A stretch of DNA of 64,000 bases, taken from the NCBI GenBank assembly GCA_963731625.1, contig CAVSWH010000004.1, positions 744,001-808,000 on the forward strand, read 5' to 3'. Source of the DNA: PALSA-555 sp963731625 (GTDB lineage: Bacteria; Actinomycetota; Acidimicrobiia; IMCC26256; PALSA-555). This document shows positions 9,493 through 16,918 of the stretch, in pieces. The notes under the pieces are model-generated. The model was not told the origin of the DNA and did not search any database. It saw nothing but the letters and a program-made list of their open reading frames with translations. Every line of letters begins with the position of its first letter. Positions within the stretch are counted from its first letter, which is position 1. Made by a program: the position numbers and the translations under genes.

Positions 9493-10680
9493 TCAGCCCA
9501 GTCGTTCGATGACGGTGGCGTTGGCCTGCCCGCCACCCTCGCACATCGTCTGGAAGCCGTAGCGGCCGCCGGTCGACTCGAGGTCGTGCAGCAGCGTCGT
9601 CATGATCCGCACGCCGCTCGCGCCGAGCGGGTGGCCGAGCGCGATCGCGCCGCCGCGGGGGTTGTACCGCGCCGGGTCGGGCCGGAACTCGGCGGCCCAC
9701 ATCAGCGCGATCGCGGCGAACGCCTCGTTGCACTCCATGGCGTCGAAATCCTCGATCCGCATCCCAGAGCGGTCGAGCAGCCGGCGGGTCGCCGGGTTCG
9801 GCGCGGAGAGGACGAGCACCGGATCGTCGGCCAGCACGGTGAAGTGGGCGAAGCGAGCACGGATCGGCAGCCCGAGCCGCTCGGCGACGGAACGCTCCGC
9901 GATGAGCATCGCGGCGGCCCCGTCGCTCATCTGCGACGAGTTCCCGGCGGTGATGTCCGGCGCCGGCTGGTCGTCGGAGACCCAGGCCGGCGGGAGCCCC
10001 GCGAGGATCTCGGTGGTCGTGGTGCGGCGGATCCCCTCGTCGGCCGTGACCATCTCGCCGGTCTCGACGCCGTCCGCGTCGCGGATCGGGACGGGGAGCT
10101 GCTCGTCGGCGAACCATCCCGAGTCGGTGTTGTCGGCGGCGCGGCGGTGGCTCTCGAGCGCGAAGGCGTCCATCTGCTCGCGCGTGACCCCGAACTTGTC
10201 GGCGAGGACCTGCGCGACCCAGAACTGGACGCCGAGCACCCCGTGACTGGCCTCGAGGAACGCCGGGCTGAACGGACCGACGCCCCCTCGGGCGTTGCTC
10301 GACATCGGCGCCCGCGTCATCGACTCGACCCCGCACGCGATCGCCAGGTCGTACGCACCGGCCAGGACACCCTGCGCGACGAAGTGGACGGCCTGCTGCG
10401 ACGAGCCGCACTGCCGATCGACGCTGGTCGCCGGCACGTGGGAGGGCAGCCCGGCAGCCACCCACGCGTTGCGGGTGACGTTGCAGCCCTGCTCGCCGGC
10501 CTGGGTCACGCAGCCGCCGACGACGTCGTCGATCTGAGCCGGGTCGACGTCGTGACGCTCGAGCAGCCCGCGCAGCGTGAACCCCAGCAGGTCGGTCGGA
10601 TGCCAGCCGGCGAGCGCGCCCTTGCGCTTGCCGACGGGTGTACGGATCGTGTCGACGATGACGGCTTCTCGGGTGGCCAT
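9493..10680 (-). CDS. Acetyl-CoA acetyltransferase (thiolase)
   Basis: A 395-residue thiolase for cleavage or condensation of beta-ketoacyl-CoA. The acylated active-site cysteine is in VDRQCGSSQQ (about residue 90), the NEAF motif is in the C-terminal half, and GHPLGASG carries the catalytic His. The last motif reads CEGGGQAN where most thiolases have CxGGGxG, a small deviation at the end of the second cysteine loop. ATG 10680 has GAGAGG upstream. It is divergent from the EtfBA gene with only 47 bases between the starts, so the two may share control. Confidence 0.93.
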   Translation of the reverse strand: MATREAVIVDTIRTPVGKRKGALAGWHPTDLLGFTLRGLLERHDVDPAQIDDVVGGCVTQAGEQGCNVTRNAWVAAGLPSHVPATSVDRQCGSSQQAVHFVAQGVLAGAYDLAIACGVESMTRAPMSSNARGGVGPFSPAFLEASHGVLGVQFWVAQVLADKFGVTREQMDAFALESHRRAADNTDSGWFADEQLPVPIRDADGVETGEMVTADEGIRRTTTTEILAGLPPAWVSDDQPAPDITAGNSSQMSDGAAAMLIAERSVAERLGLPIRARFAHFTVLADDPVLVLSAPNPATRRLLDRSGMRIEDFDAMECNEAFAAIALMWAAEFRPDPARYNPRGGAIALGHPLGASGVRIMTTLLHDLESTGGRYGFQTMCEGGGQANATVIERLG

Positions 10681-10727
10681 GGCCTCTCGTTCGGGTCGCG
10701 AAGCGCGACAGCCTACGCTTCGGCGGC

Positions 10728-12458
10728 GTGCGGATCGCCGCCCTGGTGAAGCCAATCCGGGATGTGCGCGCCGCGTCGACCGACCCCGAGCGGGCGTGGC
10801 GCGCCGAGCCGGAACACCTCGTGCTCAACCCGTTCTGTCGCCGCGCCGTCGCGCAGGCGTGCGAGCTCGCGGCGGCAGTCGGCGACGGGACGGTGACGGT
10901 CGTCGCGCTCGGCCCGGCAGCCGCCGAGCGGGTCGTGCGCGAGGCGATGGCGGCCGCCGCCGAGAGCGACGTCGCGTGCGACGGCCTCCTCCTCGACGAC
11001 CCGACGACCGATCCCGTCGAGGTGGCACGGCTCCTCGCCGACGCGCTGCTCGAGGCGGGCGGCTACGACCTCGTCCTCACTGGGCGTCGCGGGGTCGACG
11101 AGGACGGCGGCCACATCGGCGCCCAGGTCGCGGCGCGCCTCGCGCTGCCCTTCGTCGGCCCGGCCCGCTACCTGAGCCTCCAGCGCTCGACGCTCCACGT
11201 GCGCTGCCAGCTCGACGACGGCTGGGCCCAGGCCAGCGTCGAGCTGCCCGCCGTCGTGTCGTGCGCCGAGCGGCTCATCGAGCCGTCGAGCGCTCCGGTC
11301 TCGCCTCGCGCACCCGAACCGGTGACGCGCCGCGGCCCGACGCCGTCCGGCGACCCGACCCGGCGCCGCCCGCGTCGGGTCGCGGTCCACCCGCGACCGC
11401 CGCGGGACCGACGGGTCCTCGACGGCCCGTCGGCCGTGGCCCAGGCCGTCGAGCAGCTCGCGACGCGCGGCGTCCTGGGCCCCCACGTATGGCCCACCGG
11501 TCTTCCCGCGACCGCGGACGCGCGCGGCGACGCGATCGGTGTCCTCGTCGAGCCCGAGCGAGTCGACGACGCGTGCGACCTCTTGGGCGTGGCGGCCCGG
11601 CTCCGCGAGGTCGGTGGCCACGTCGTGGCCATCGGCCCGGCCGCGGAGCCGCCCGTGCTCGGGGCGTGGGGCGCGGACCAGGTGCTGCGATTGGGAGGGT
11701 CGGCGGCGGCGGAGGACGTCGCGAGCGCCGTCGTCCGGTGGGCCGCCACGGCCGCGCCGGTCGTCGTGCTGGCGACCAGCACCGACTGGGGCCGCGAGGT
11801 GGCGGCGCGCACCGCGGTCGCGCTCGACGCGGCGCTCGTCGCCGACGCGACCGGCCTCGGCGCCGACGGTGGAGGCGCGCTGCGCGTCGAGTCGACGGTG
11901 CTCGCCGGCCAGCTGCTCGCGACCACGACCGTCCAGGAGCGCCCAGCCGTGGTGACCGTGCAACCGGGCGCCGTGCCCCGGTCGCAGCCACGACGCCCGA
12001 CGGTCGTCACGTCGAGCACCGCCACCGTCGCCGCGTGCTCGCGGGTCAACGTCCGGTCGCGCACCCGCGACGCGGGGCTCGCCGAGCTGGACCGGGCCAC
12101 GGTCGTGGTCGGCGTGGGGCTCGGGGTGCACCGCTCGGACTACCCGCGCCTCGTGCCGCTCCTCGGCGAGCTCGGTGCCGCGCTGGCCTGCACCCGGCCG
12201 GTGGCCGACCGGGGCTGGCTCCCGCCCGGTCGGCAGGTCGGGCTGACCGGCCGTCGCCTGACCCCGCGGCTCTACGTCGCGCTCGGGGTCTGGGGGGCGT
12301 TCGAGCACCTCGTGGGCGTCGCGGGTGCCGCCACGATCCTCGCCGTCCACCCGGACCGGGGTGCGCCGGTGCTCGCGGCCGCGGACATCGGGATCGTCGC
12401 CGAGTGGGCTGACGTCGTCGGGCCGCTGGCCGCCGCGCTCGGCGCGCCCGGCGTCTAG
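10728..12458 (+). CDS. Electron transfer flavoprotein, beta and alpha subunits fused in one chain
   Basis: A 576-residue protein that should pass electrons from acyl-CoA dehydrogenases to the respiratory chain. Residues 1 to about 190 match EtfB (start MRIAALVKPIRD, DLVLTGRRGVDEDGGHIGAQ, LPAVVSCAERLIEP). After a Pro/Arg-rich linker (about 190-235), the rest matches EtfA, ending in the FAD site: RQVGLTGR, LYVALGVWGAFEHL and HPDRGAPVL. EtfA and EtfB are normally separate genes. Key FAD-site motifs look intact, so the fusion should be functional. GTG 10728. The stop codon TAG lies inside the target duplication of the adjacent insertion sequence. Confidence 0.88.
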   Translation: MRIAALVKPIRDVRAASTDPERAWRAEPEHLVLNPFCRRAVAQACELAAAVGDGTVTVVALGPAAAERVVREAMAAAAESDVACDGLLLDDPTTDPVEVARLLADALLEAGGYDLVLTGRRGVDEDGGHIGAQVAARLALPFVGPARYLSLQRSTLHVRCQLDDGWAQASVELPAVVSCAERLIEPSSAPVSPRAPEPVTRRGPTPSGDPTRRRPRRVAVHPRPPRDRRVLDGPSAVAQAVEQLATRGVLGPHVWPTGLPATADARGDAIGVLVEPERVDDACDLLGVAARLREVGGHVVAIGPAAEPPVLGAWGADQVLRLGGSAAAEDVASAVVRWAATAAPVVVLATSTDWGREVAARTAVALDAALVADATGLGADGGGALRVESTVLAGQLLATTTVQERPAVVTVQPGAVPRSQPRRPTVVTSSTATVAACSRVNVRSRTRDAGLAELDRATVVVGVGLGVHRSDYPRLVPLLGELGAALACTRPVADRGWLPPGRQVGLTGRRLTPRLYVALGVWGAFEHLVGVAGAATILAVHPDRGAPVLAAADIGIVAEWADVVGPLAAALGAPGV

Positions 12459-12459
12459 A
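12454..12459. repeat. Left copy of 6-bp target-site duplication (TCTAGA)
   Basis: TCTAGA directly precedes the left end of the IS481 element. It contains the TAG stop codon (12456-12458) of the EtfBA gene. Confidence 0.85.
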
Positions 12460-13493
12460 TGTAAATCCCAGGCACGTTGGTCATGCGGCGGGGAGCCGTG
12501 TGTCGGGGGCCTTGTGACCGAGGGCGCTGTGTGGTCGTCGTTGGTTGTAGTACTCGATCCAGGGTGTGAGGGCCAGGTTGCGTTGGTCGCTGGTCTGGTA
12601 ACGGACCGCGTAGGCCCAGTCGTGCAGCATCGTCTGGATGAATTGTTCTGCTTTTCCGTTGGTGCGGGGTCGGTAGGGCCGGGTGCGCAGCGGGCGGATC
12701 TGATGGCGGGCACAGGCCTGGGTGAAGGTCGCTGAGCAGTAGCCGGGGCCGTTGTCGGTGAGGACCCGCTGGAGTTGGACACCTCGTTGAGCGAACCAGG
12801 TGATCGCGCGTTCGAGGAACCCGACGCAGGTCTGGCCGCGTTCGTCGTGGAGGATCTCGACGTAGGCGACGCGGCTGTAGTCGTCGACGGCAACGTGGAC
12901 GAACTCCCAGCCCTGGCGGAGCTGACCGCGGGACCCGGGCACGCCGTGGCCGGTGAGACGCCACCCGGGCCGCACGAAGCGGCTCAACCTTTTGATGTCG
13001 AGATGGACCAGCTCGCCGGGATGGCGCCGCTCATAGCGGTTCGCCGGTTCGGGTGGCTCCAGGCGTGAGAGCCGGTTCAACCCGAGCCGTGCCAACACGG
13101 CACCCACGGTGGAGACCGCCATCCCCAATTCGGCTGCGATCCGCGTCGAGGTCATCCGCAGTCGTCGCAGCCGTTCGATCAGGACCTCGACCGCCTGGGG
13201 GGTGCGGCGGGGCACCCGCCGCGGTGCTGACGAGCGATCGGTCAGACGCTGATCGCCGGCTCGAAAGCGCGCCAGCCAGCGATACACCGTCCGCTCCGAC
13301 ACCCCCTGCGCGGCCGCAACCTCCGCGACCTTCCAGGACTCCTCGAGCACCCGTCGCACCAACAGCAACCGCGTCGACGGGACGAGCTTGGCGTTACCGT
13401 GAACCTGCACCGGTGCCCTCCTTGGGACTGATGGCGTAGAGCACCTTCAGTCTCCAGGGAGGCCCGGGCTGACGAACGTCACTGGGATCTACA
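12460..13493. mobile_element. Complete IS481-family insertion sequence (1034 bp)
   Basis: The element is bounded by imperfect terminal inverted repeats, 12460-12483 (TGTAAATCCCAGGCACGTTG and 4 more bases) and 13470-13493 (reverse complement TGTAGATCCCAGTGACGTTC and 4 more), matching at 20 of 24 positions. A 6-bp direct repeat TCTAGA flanks it at 12454-12459 and 13494-13499, the target duplication. It carries one intact transposase gene. Both ends, the duplication and the gene are undamaged, so the insertion looks recent. Assignment to IS481 rests on the transposase and on ends beginning with TGT. Confidence 0.93.
12481..13410 (-). CDS. IS481-family transposase
   Basis: A 309-residue DDE transposase. 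The N-terminal helix-turn-helix region (EVAAAQGVSERTVYRWLARF, about residues 28-47) binds the element ends. An integrase-core (rve) domain follows, with the acidic triad visible as HLDIKRL (D), LTDNGPGY (D) and NGKAEQF (E). The C-terminus carries the YYNQRRPHSALG block shared by IS481 and IS3 relatives. The GTG start at 13410 has a strong AAGGAGGG ribosome site, and the stop codon lies inside the left inverted repeat. No frameshift or truncation is visible. Confidence 0.95.
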   Translation of the reverse strand: MQVHGNAKLVPSTRLLLVRRVLEESWKVAEVAAAQGVSERTVYRWLARFRAGDQRLTDRSSAPRRVPRRTPQAVEVLIERLRRLRMTSTRIAAELGMAVSTVGAVLARLGLNRLSRLEPPEPANRYERRHPGELVHLDIKRLSRFVRPGWRLTGHGVPGSRGQLRQGWEFVHVAVDDYSRVAYVEILHDERGQTCVGFLERAITWFAQRGVQLQRVLTDNGPGYCSATFTQACARHQIRPLRTRPYRPRTNGKAEQFIQTMLHDWAYAVRYQTSDQRNLALTPWIEYYNQRRPHSALGHKAPDTRLPAA

Positions 13494-13499
13494 TCTAGA
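13494..13499. repeat. Right copy of 6-bp target-site duplication (TCTAGA)
   Basis: TCTAGA directly follows the right end of the IS481 element. On the minus strand it supplies the TAG stop codon (13497-13495) of the DoxX gene. Confidence 0.85.
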
Positions 13500-14016
13500 T
13501 CGGCGCCTTCGGCGGGCGCCAGAACGCGGCGAGGAACGCGGCGGTGCCGCCGACGCCGAGCACCGCGGTGATGAGCAGCGCGGTGCCGTTCTGGAAGGGG
13601 AACAAGAACCCGATCGCGTGGTCGAGCGACCAGGTGCCCGGCCCGAGGGTACCGAGCGCGATCGACAGGACGCCGATGCCGACGACGTACTCCCATCCCT
13701 CCTTCTTGGAGCTGAGGAAGAAGCCGTTCTTGCGATGGTTCGTGACCGCGGCGACGAGCACGATCGAGCACAGCCCCCCGTACGCGAGGGGCGTGAGGAA
13801 GCCGGCGACGAGCGCGACGCCGGCCGCGAGCTCGGTGAGCGTCACCATCCAGGCGTGCAGCCAGCCGGGGCGCAGGCCGAGGCTCTCGAACCAGTTCGCC
13901 ATCCCGGGACCGGAGCGGACCGCCGCGAGGTGACGCCACCCGTGGGCGAAGATCATCACGCCGAGCCACACACGGGCCAGCAGCAGCGCGAAGTCGGTCA
14001 CGTTCGGGCTCGTCAC
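13495..14016 (-). CDS. DoxX family membrane protein
   Basis: A 173-residue protein with four predicted membrane spans. The family start is ALLLARVWLGVMIFAHGWRH and the conserved second helix is WMVTLTELAAGVALVAGF. DoxX-family proteins are linked to quinone or redox roles at the membrane; the reaction here is unknown. GTG 14016. It ends in ATC TAG, with the stop inside the TCTAGA duplication of the IS481 element. Before insertion its stop overlapped that of the convergent EtfBA gene. It is divergent from the amidohydrolase gene. Confidence 0.85.
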   Translation of the reverse strand: MTSPNVTDFALLLARVWLGVMIFAHGWRHLAAVRSGPGMANWFESLGLRPGWLHAWMVTLTELAAGVALVAGFLTPLAYGGLCSIVLVAAVTNHRKNGFFLSSKKEGWEYVVGIGVLSIALGTLGPGTWSLDHAIGFLFPFQNGTALLITAVLGVGGTAAFLAAFWRPPKAPI

Positions 14017-14066
14017 GGGCTCCCCCTATCCGTCGGGCCCGCGAGGGTACCCGGACCGGACCTAGG

Positions 14067-14082
14067 CTGACACGAGAGTCAG
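14067..14082. promoter_or_regulatory. Inverted repeat, possible operator
   Basis: CTGAC-ACGAGA-GTCAG lies between the divergent DoxX (start 14016) and amidohydrolase (start 14104) genes, about 20 bases before the latter's start. Its size and place suit a TetR-type operator, but no regulator is adjacent and the arms are only 5 bp. Confidence 0.3.
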
Positions 14083-14103
14083 TTCCGATCGGGGAGCACG
14101 ATC

Positions 14104-15297
14104 ATGCCCAACGCCGAGGACCTCATCCTGGTCAGCGTCGACGACCACGTCGTCGAGCCCCCGACCCTCTTCGACGCGCACCTTCCCGACAAATGGAAGG
14201 AGTACGCGCCGCGGAGCGTCCACAAGGACAACGGCACCGACGTGTGGGTGTACCAGGACGCCGAGATCCCCAACATCGGGCTGAACGCCGTCGCCGGCCG
14301 GCCGCCCGAGGAATACAACATCGAGCCGACGTCCTACGACATGATCCGCGACGGCTGCTACGACATCCACGAGCGCATCAAGGACATGGACCGCAACGGC
14401 GTGCTCGGCTCGATGTGCTTCCCGAGCTTCGTGCAGTTCTGCGGGCAGCTCTTCTCCCGCTCGAAGGACCTCGACGTCGGCTTGAACCTGCTGCGGGCCT
14501 ACAACGACTGGCACATCGACGAGTGGTGCGGCACCTACCCGGGCCGGATGATCCCCCTGTCGATCCCCCCGATCTGGGACCCCCAGCTCATGGCCGACGA
14601 GGTGCACCGCGTCGCCAAGAAGGGCTGCCACGCCGTCACCTTCTCCGAGAACCCCTACAAGCTCGGCTGGCCCCACATCTTCGGCGACCACTGGGACCCG
14701 TTCTTCCAGGCGTGCGAGGACGAGGGCACGATCATCTGCCTGCACATCGGGTCGTCGTCGACCGGCCTCGAGATCGCCCCGGGCGCCCCCATCGACATCA
14801 TGATCACGTTGACGCCGCTCAACACGATGAACGCGGCGACCGACCTGATCTGGTCGTCGGTGCTGCGGCGCTTTCCGAACCTCAAGTTCGCGCTCTCCGA
14901 GGGCGGGACCGGGTGGATCCCCTACTGGCTCGAGCGCATCGACTACGTGTACCAGCAGCACCGGTACTGGACCCACCAGGACTTCGGTGACCGGCTGCCG
15001 AGCGAGGTGGCGCTCGAGCACTTCACGTTCTGCTTCATCAGCGACCGCTCCGGCGTCGAGGACCGCGACCGCATCGGCGTCGACAACATCACCTGGGAGT
15101 GCGACTATCCGCACTCCGACTCGACGTGGCCGCACTCGCCGGAGGCGATGGCCAAGCAGCTCGAGGGCGTGCCGGCGACCGACGCGGCGAAGATCACGCA
15201 CGAGAACGCGATGCGCATCTTCCGCTACGACCCGTTCACGCACCGCCCGAGGGAGCAGGCGACGGTCGGCGCGCTGCGCGCCGAGGTGAGCGACTAG
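14104..15297 (+). CDS. Amidohydrolase 2 family metal-dependent hydrolase
   Basis: A 397-residue TIM-barrel hydrolase or decarboxylase of the amidohydrolase-2 family. Metal-ligand landmarks are SVDDHVVEPP near the N-terminus, ICLHIGSSS (His, about residue 215) and ECDYPHSDSTWP (catalytic Asp) near residue 340. Members hydrolyse or decarboxylate aromatic and related acids; the substrate is not predictable here. The ATG at 14104 has GGGGAG upstream. The protein is full length. Confidence 0.88.
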   Translation: MPNAEDLILVSVDDHVVEPPTLFDAHLPDKWKEYAPRSVHKDNGTDVWVYQDAEIPNIGLNAVAGRPPEEYNIEPTSYDMIRDGCYDIHERIKDMDRNGVLGSMCFPSFVQFCGQLFSRSKDLDVGLNLLRAYNDWHIDEWCGTYPGRMIPLSIPPIWDPQLMADEVHRVAKKGCHAVTFSENPYKLGWPHIFGDHWDPFFQACEDEGTIICLHIGSSSTGLEIAPGAPIDIMITLTPLNTMNAATDLIWSSVLRRFPNLKFALSEGGTGWIPYWLERIDYVYQQHRYWTHQDFGDRLPSEVALEHFTFCFISDRSGVEDRDRIGVDNITWECDYPHSDSTWPHSPEAMAKQLEGVPATDAAKITHENAMRIFRYDPFTHRPREQATVGALRAEVSD

Positions 15298-15308
15298 CGC
15301 GACGGCGC

Positions 15309-15557
15309 TCAGGCGGACGCGGGACGGCCCGCGCCGCCGTCGGCGAGCCGGGCGACGTGGCGCAGCGTCGGGACGAGCCCGGCGCCCGCGAAGCGGCGCA
15401 GCGCGCGCTCCTCGTCAAGATCGAGCACGACGGCGTCCGCCGGGCGACGCCCGACCAGGAAGGTCACGACGCAGTCGTCACAGACCTCGGTGCCCTGCAT
15501 GGCGCACTCGTCACAGTCGATCCGCATGCCCGGCAGCGTCGCACGGGGCTGTGACAC
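15309..15557 (-). CDS. Small cysteine-motif protein, conserved in actinobacteria
   Basis: An 82-residue protein with the pattern IDCDECAMQGTEVCDDCVV near its N-terminus (Cys pairs spaced for metal or iron-sulfur binding), followed by an acidic helix. I recall similar short proteins annotated as hypothetical in many actinobacteria; the function is unknown. GTG 15557 follows the TGA of the upstream gene directly (TGAGTG), so it is translationally coupled to the TIGR03086-type protein. An internal ATG at residue 11 is an alternative start. Confidence 0.7.
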   Translation of the reverse strand: MSQPRATLPGMRIDCDECAMQGTEVCDDCVVTFLVGRRPADAVVLDLDEERALRRFAGAGLVPTLRHVARLADGGAGRPASA

Positions 15558-16130
15558 TCAGGGGCGCCGGCCGCTCAGGTCCAGGAGCCGGCGCTGGAGC
15601 GGGGCGTCGGCCCCGACCGTCCCGCTCGGCCCGTCGCCGAACACGCCGAAGGACGCGATGCCGGCCCCGAAGGGCTCCATCGCCGTCCACACCTCGGCGA
15701 CCACGTCCTCGGGGAGCGTCTCGTCTCCGCCGGTGGCCCGGGCGAGGTCCCAGGTGTGCAGCAGGTTGTCGCCCGTGCGGAACCCGAGCAGGGTCGCGCC
15801 GGGGATGTCCCCCGCCGGGTGGTGCACGATGCGGTCGAGCGCGCCCGACGCGGCGAAGGCGTCACGCTCGGCGGCGACGGCACGCCGACGGGCCTCGAGT
15901 GAGTCGTCGCCGACCGCGTCGGTCCCGAAGAGCGGGACGATCTCCTCGACGGTGGCACCGTCGAGGAGCTTCACCGACATCGTGGACCCGAGGACGACGT
16001 GGTTGACGAGGTCGCGGACCGTCCAGTCGCCGCACGGCGTGGCGAGCGCCCACTGGTCGGTCTCGACGCGCCGCAGTCGGGCGTCGAATGCGTCCTGGGC
16101 GCGGGCGAGGGTGGTGGCATCCGGGGCCAT
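15558..16130 (-). CDS. TIGR03086 / mycothiol maleylpyruvate isomerase N-domain protein
   Basis: A 190-residue DinB-like four-helix protein. TPCGDWTVRDLVNHVVLGS is the family signature carrying a metal-ligand His; later landmarks include LLGFRTGDNLLHTWDLARA (His). Family members bind a divalent metal, and some are mycothiol-dependent enzymes; this one's substrate is unknown. ATG 16130 has GAGGAG six bases upstream, and the family N-terminus begins there. It is co-transcribed with the small Cys-motif gene. Confidence 0.85.
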   Translation of the reverse strand: MAPDATTLARAQDAFDARLRRVETDQWALATPCGDWTVRDLVNHVVLGSTMSVKLLDGATVEEIVPLFGTDAVGDDSLEARRRAVAAERDAFAASGALDRIVHHPAGDIPGATLLGFRTGDNLLHTWDLARATGGDETLPEDVVAEVWTAMEPFGAGIASFGVFGDGPSGTVGADAPLQRRLLDLSGRRP

Positions 16131-16203
16131 GGCGCTCCTCGGTGGGGACCCGCAGCATGCCAGCCCGGGCCGCGCCCGTGCGGTCGCACCTACACTGCCG
16201 CCG

Positions 16204-16620
16204 GTGCGGGCCCAGGCGGAGGAGCTGACGATCTCGACCCGCGGGGACGGCGAGGTCGTCGACCTGACCGAGCGCGCGCAGCAGATCGTCGACGGCTCGG
16301 ACGTCCGCGACGGTCTCTGCACGGTCTTCGTCGCGCACTCGACCTGCGGGGTGACGGCCATCGAGTGCGAGCCGGGCTGCAACGCCGACCTCAACGCGAT
16401 CCTCGAGGAGCTGGCGCCGCGTGACCGGCCCTGGGAGCACAACGACCGCAACGCGGACACGAACGGGCACGCGCACGTGCGCGCCGCCCTGCTGGGCCCG
16501 TCCGTGACCGTGCCCGTCCGCGACGGCCGCCTCGCCGTCGGGACCTGGCAGCGCATCGTCTGCGTCGACTTCGACGACCGGCCGCGCACCCGCACGGTGG
16601 TCGTGCAGCTCCTCGGCTGA
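16204..16620 (+). CDS. YjbQ family (UPF0047) protein
   Basis: A 138-residue protein of the YjbQ/UPF0047 family, some members of which have weak thiamin-phosphate synthase activity. Landmarks are TVFVAHSTCGVTAIE, a HND-containing acidic segment, NGHAHVRAALLGPS with conserved His residues, and GTWQRIVCVDFD. GTG 16204 is the only start that gives the normal family length. It is divergent from the TIGR03086-type gene and ends 3 bases before the convergent zinc-ribbon gene. Confidence 0.83.
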   Translation: MRAQAEELTISTRGDGEVVDLTERAQQIVDGSDVRDGLCTVFVAHSTCGVTAIECEPGCNADLNAILEELAPRDRPWEHNDRNADTNGHAHVRAALLGPSVTVPVRDGRLAVGTWQRIVCVDFDDRPRTRTVVVQLLG

Positions 16621-16623
16621 GCG

Positions 16624-16857
16624 TCAGCCGGGGGCGGCGCCCGTCGCCGCGGGCACGGCCTCGATGGCGTCGCCGCTGGCGCCGCACCACCGGCACCGGA
16701 CCTCCTCCACCCGCTCGTCGACGACGACCTCGTCCTCGACGGTCAGCTCCCCCGCGACGCTGTAGTGGTGGAATGCCTCGGTCCGGCGCACGGCGACGAC
16801 ATCGAAGCGGGTGAGGTTCCCGCACGCCGTGCAGCGGTACCGCGTCGCCGGTGCCAC
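16624..16857 (-). CDS. Small zinc-ribbon protein
   Basis: A 77-residue protein with two CxxC knuckles, RCTACGN near the start and RCRWCGAS near the end, separated by a beta-rich stretch. This is a zinc-ribbon arrangement of unknown function. GTG 16857 is chosen because it directly precedes the first knuckle. It is transcribed away from the LexA-controlled exonuclease gene, whose operator lies 32 bases upstream, so LexA might influence both genes. Confidence 0.65.
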   Translation of the reverse strand: MAPATRYRCTACGNLTRFDVVAVRRTEAFHHYSVAGELTVEDEVVVDERVEEVRCRWCGASGDAIEAVPAATGAAPG

Positions 16858-16888
16858 GCCGCGCAGCCTATCGCCGCCCCCTGGCCCA

Positions 16889-16904
16889 TCGAACGTATGT
16901 TCGC
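16889..16904. promoter_or_regulatory. LexA (SOS) box
   Basis: TCGAACGTATGTTCGC matches the actinobacterial SOS-box form TCGAAC-N4-GTTCGA at 15 of 16 positions. It ends 14 bases before the GTG of the DEDD exonuclease/UvrC-like gene and about 30 bases upstream of the divergent zinc-ribbon gene. LexA repression lifted by DNA damage is the natural reading. Confidence 0.8.
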
Positions 16905-16918
16905 TACTGTGACGAGCC

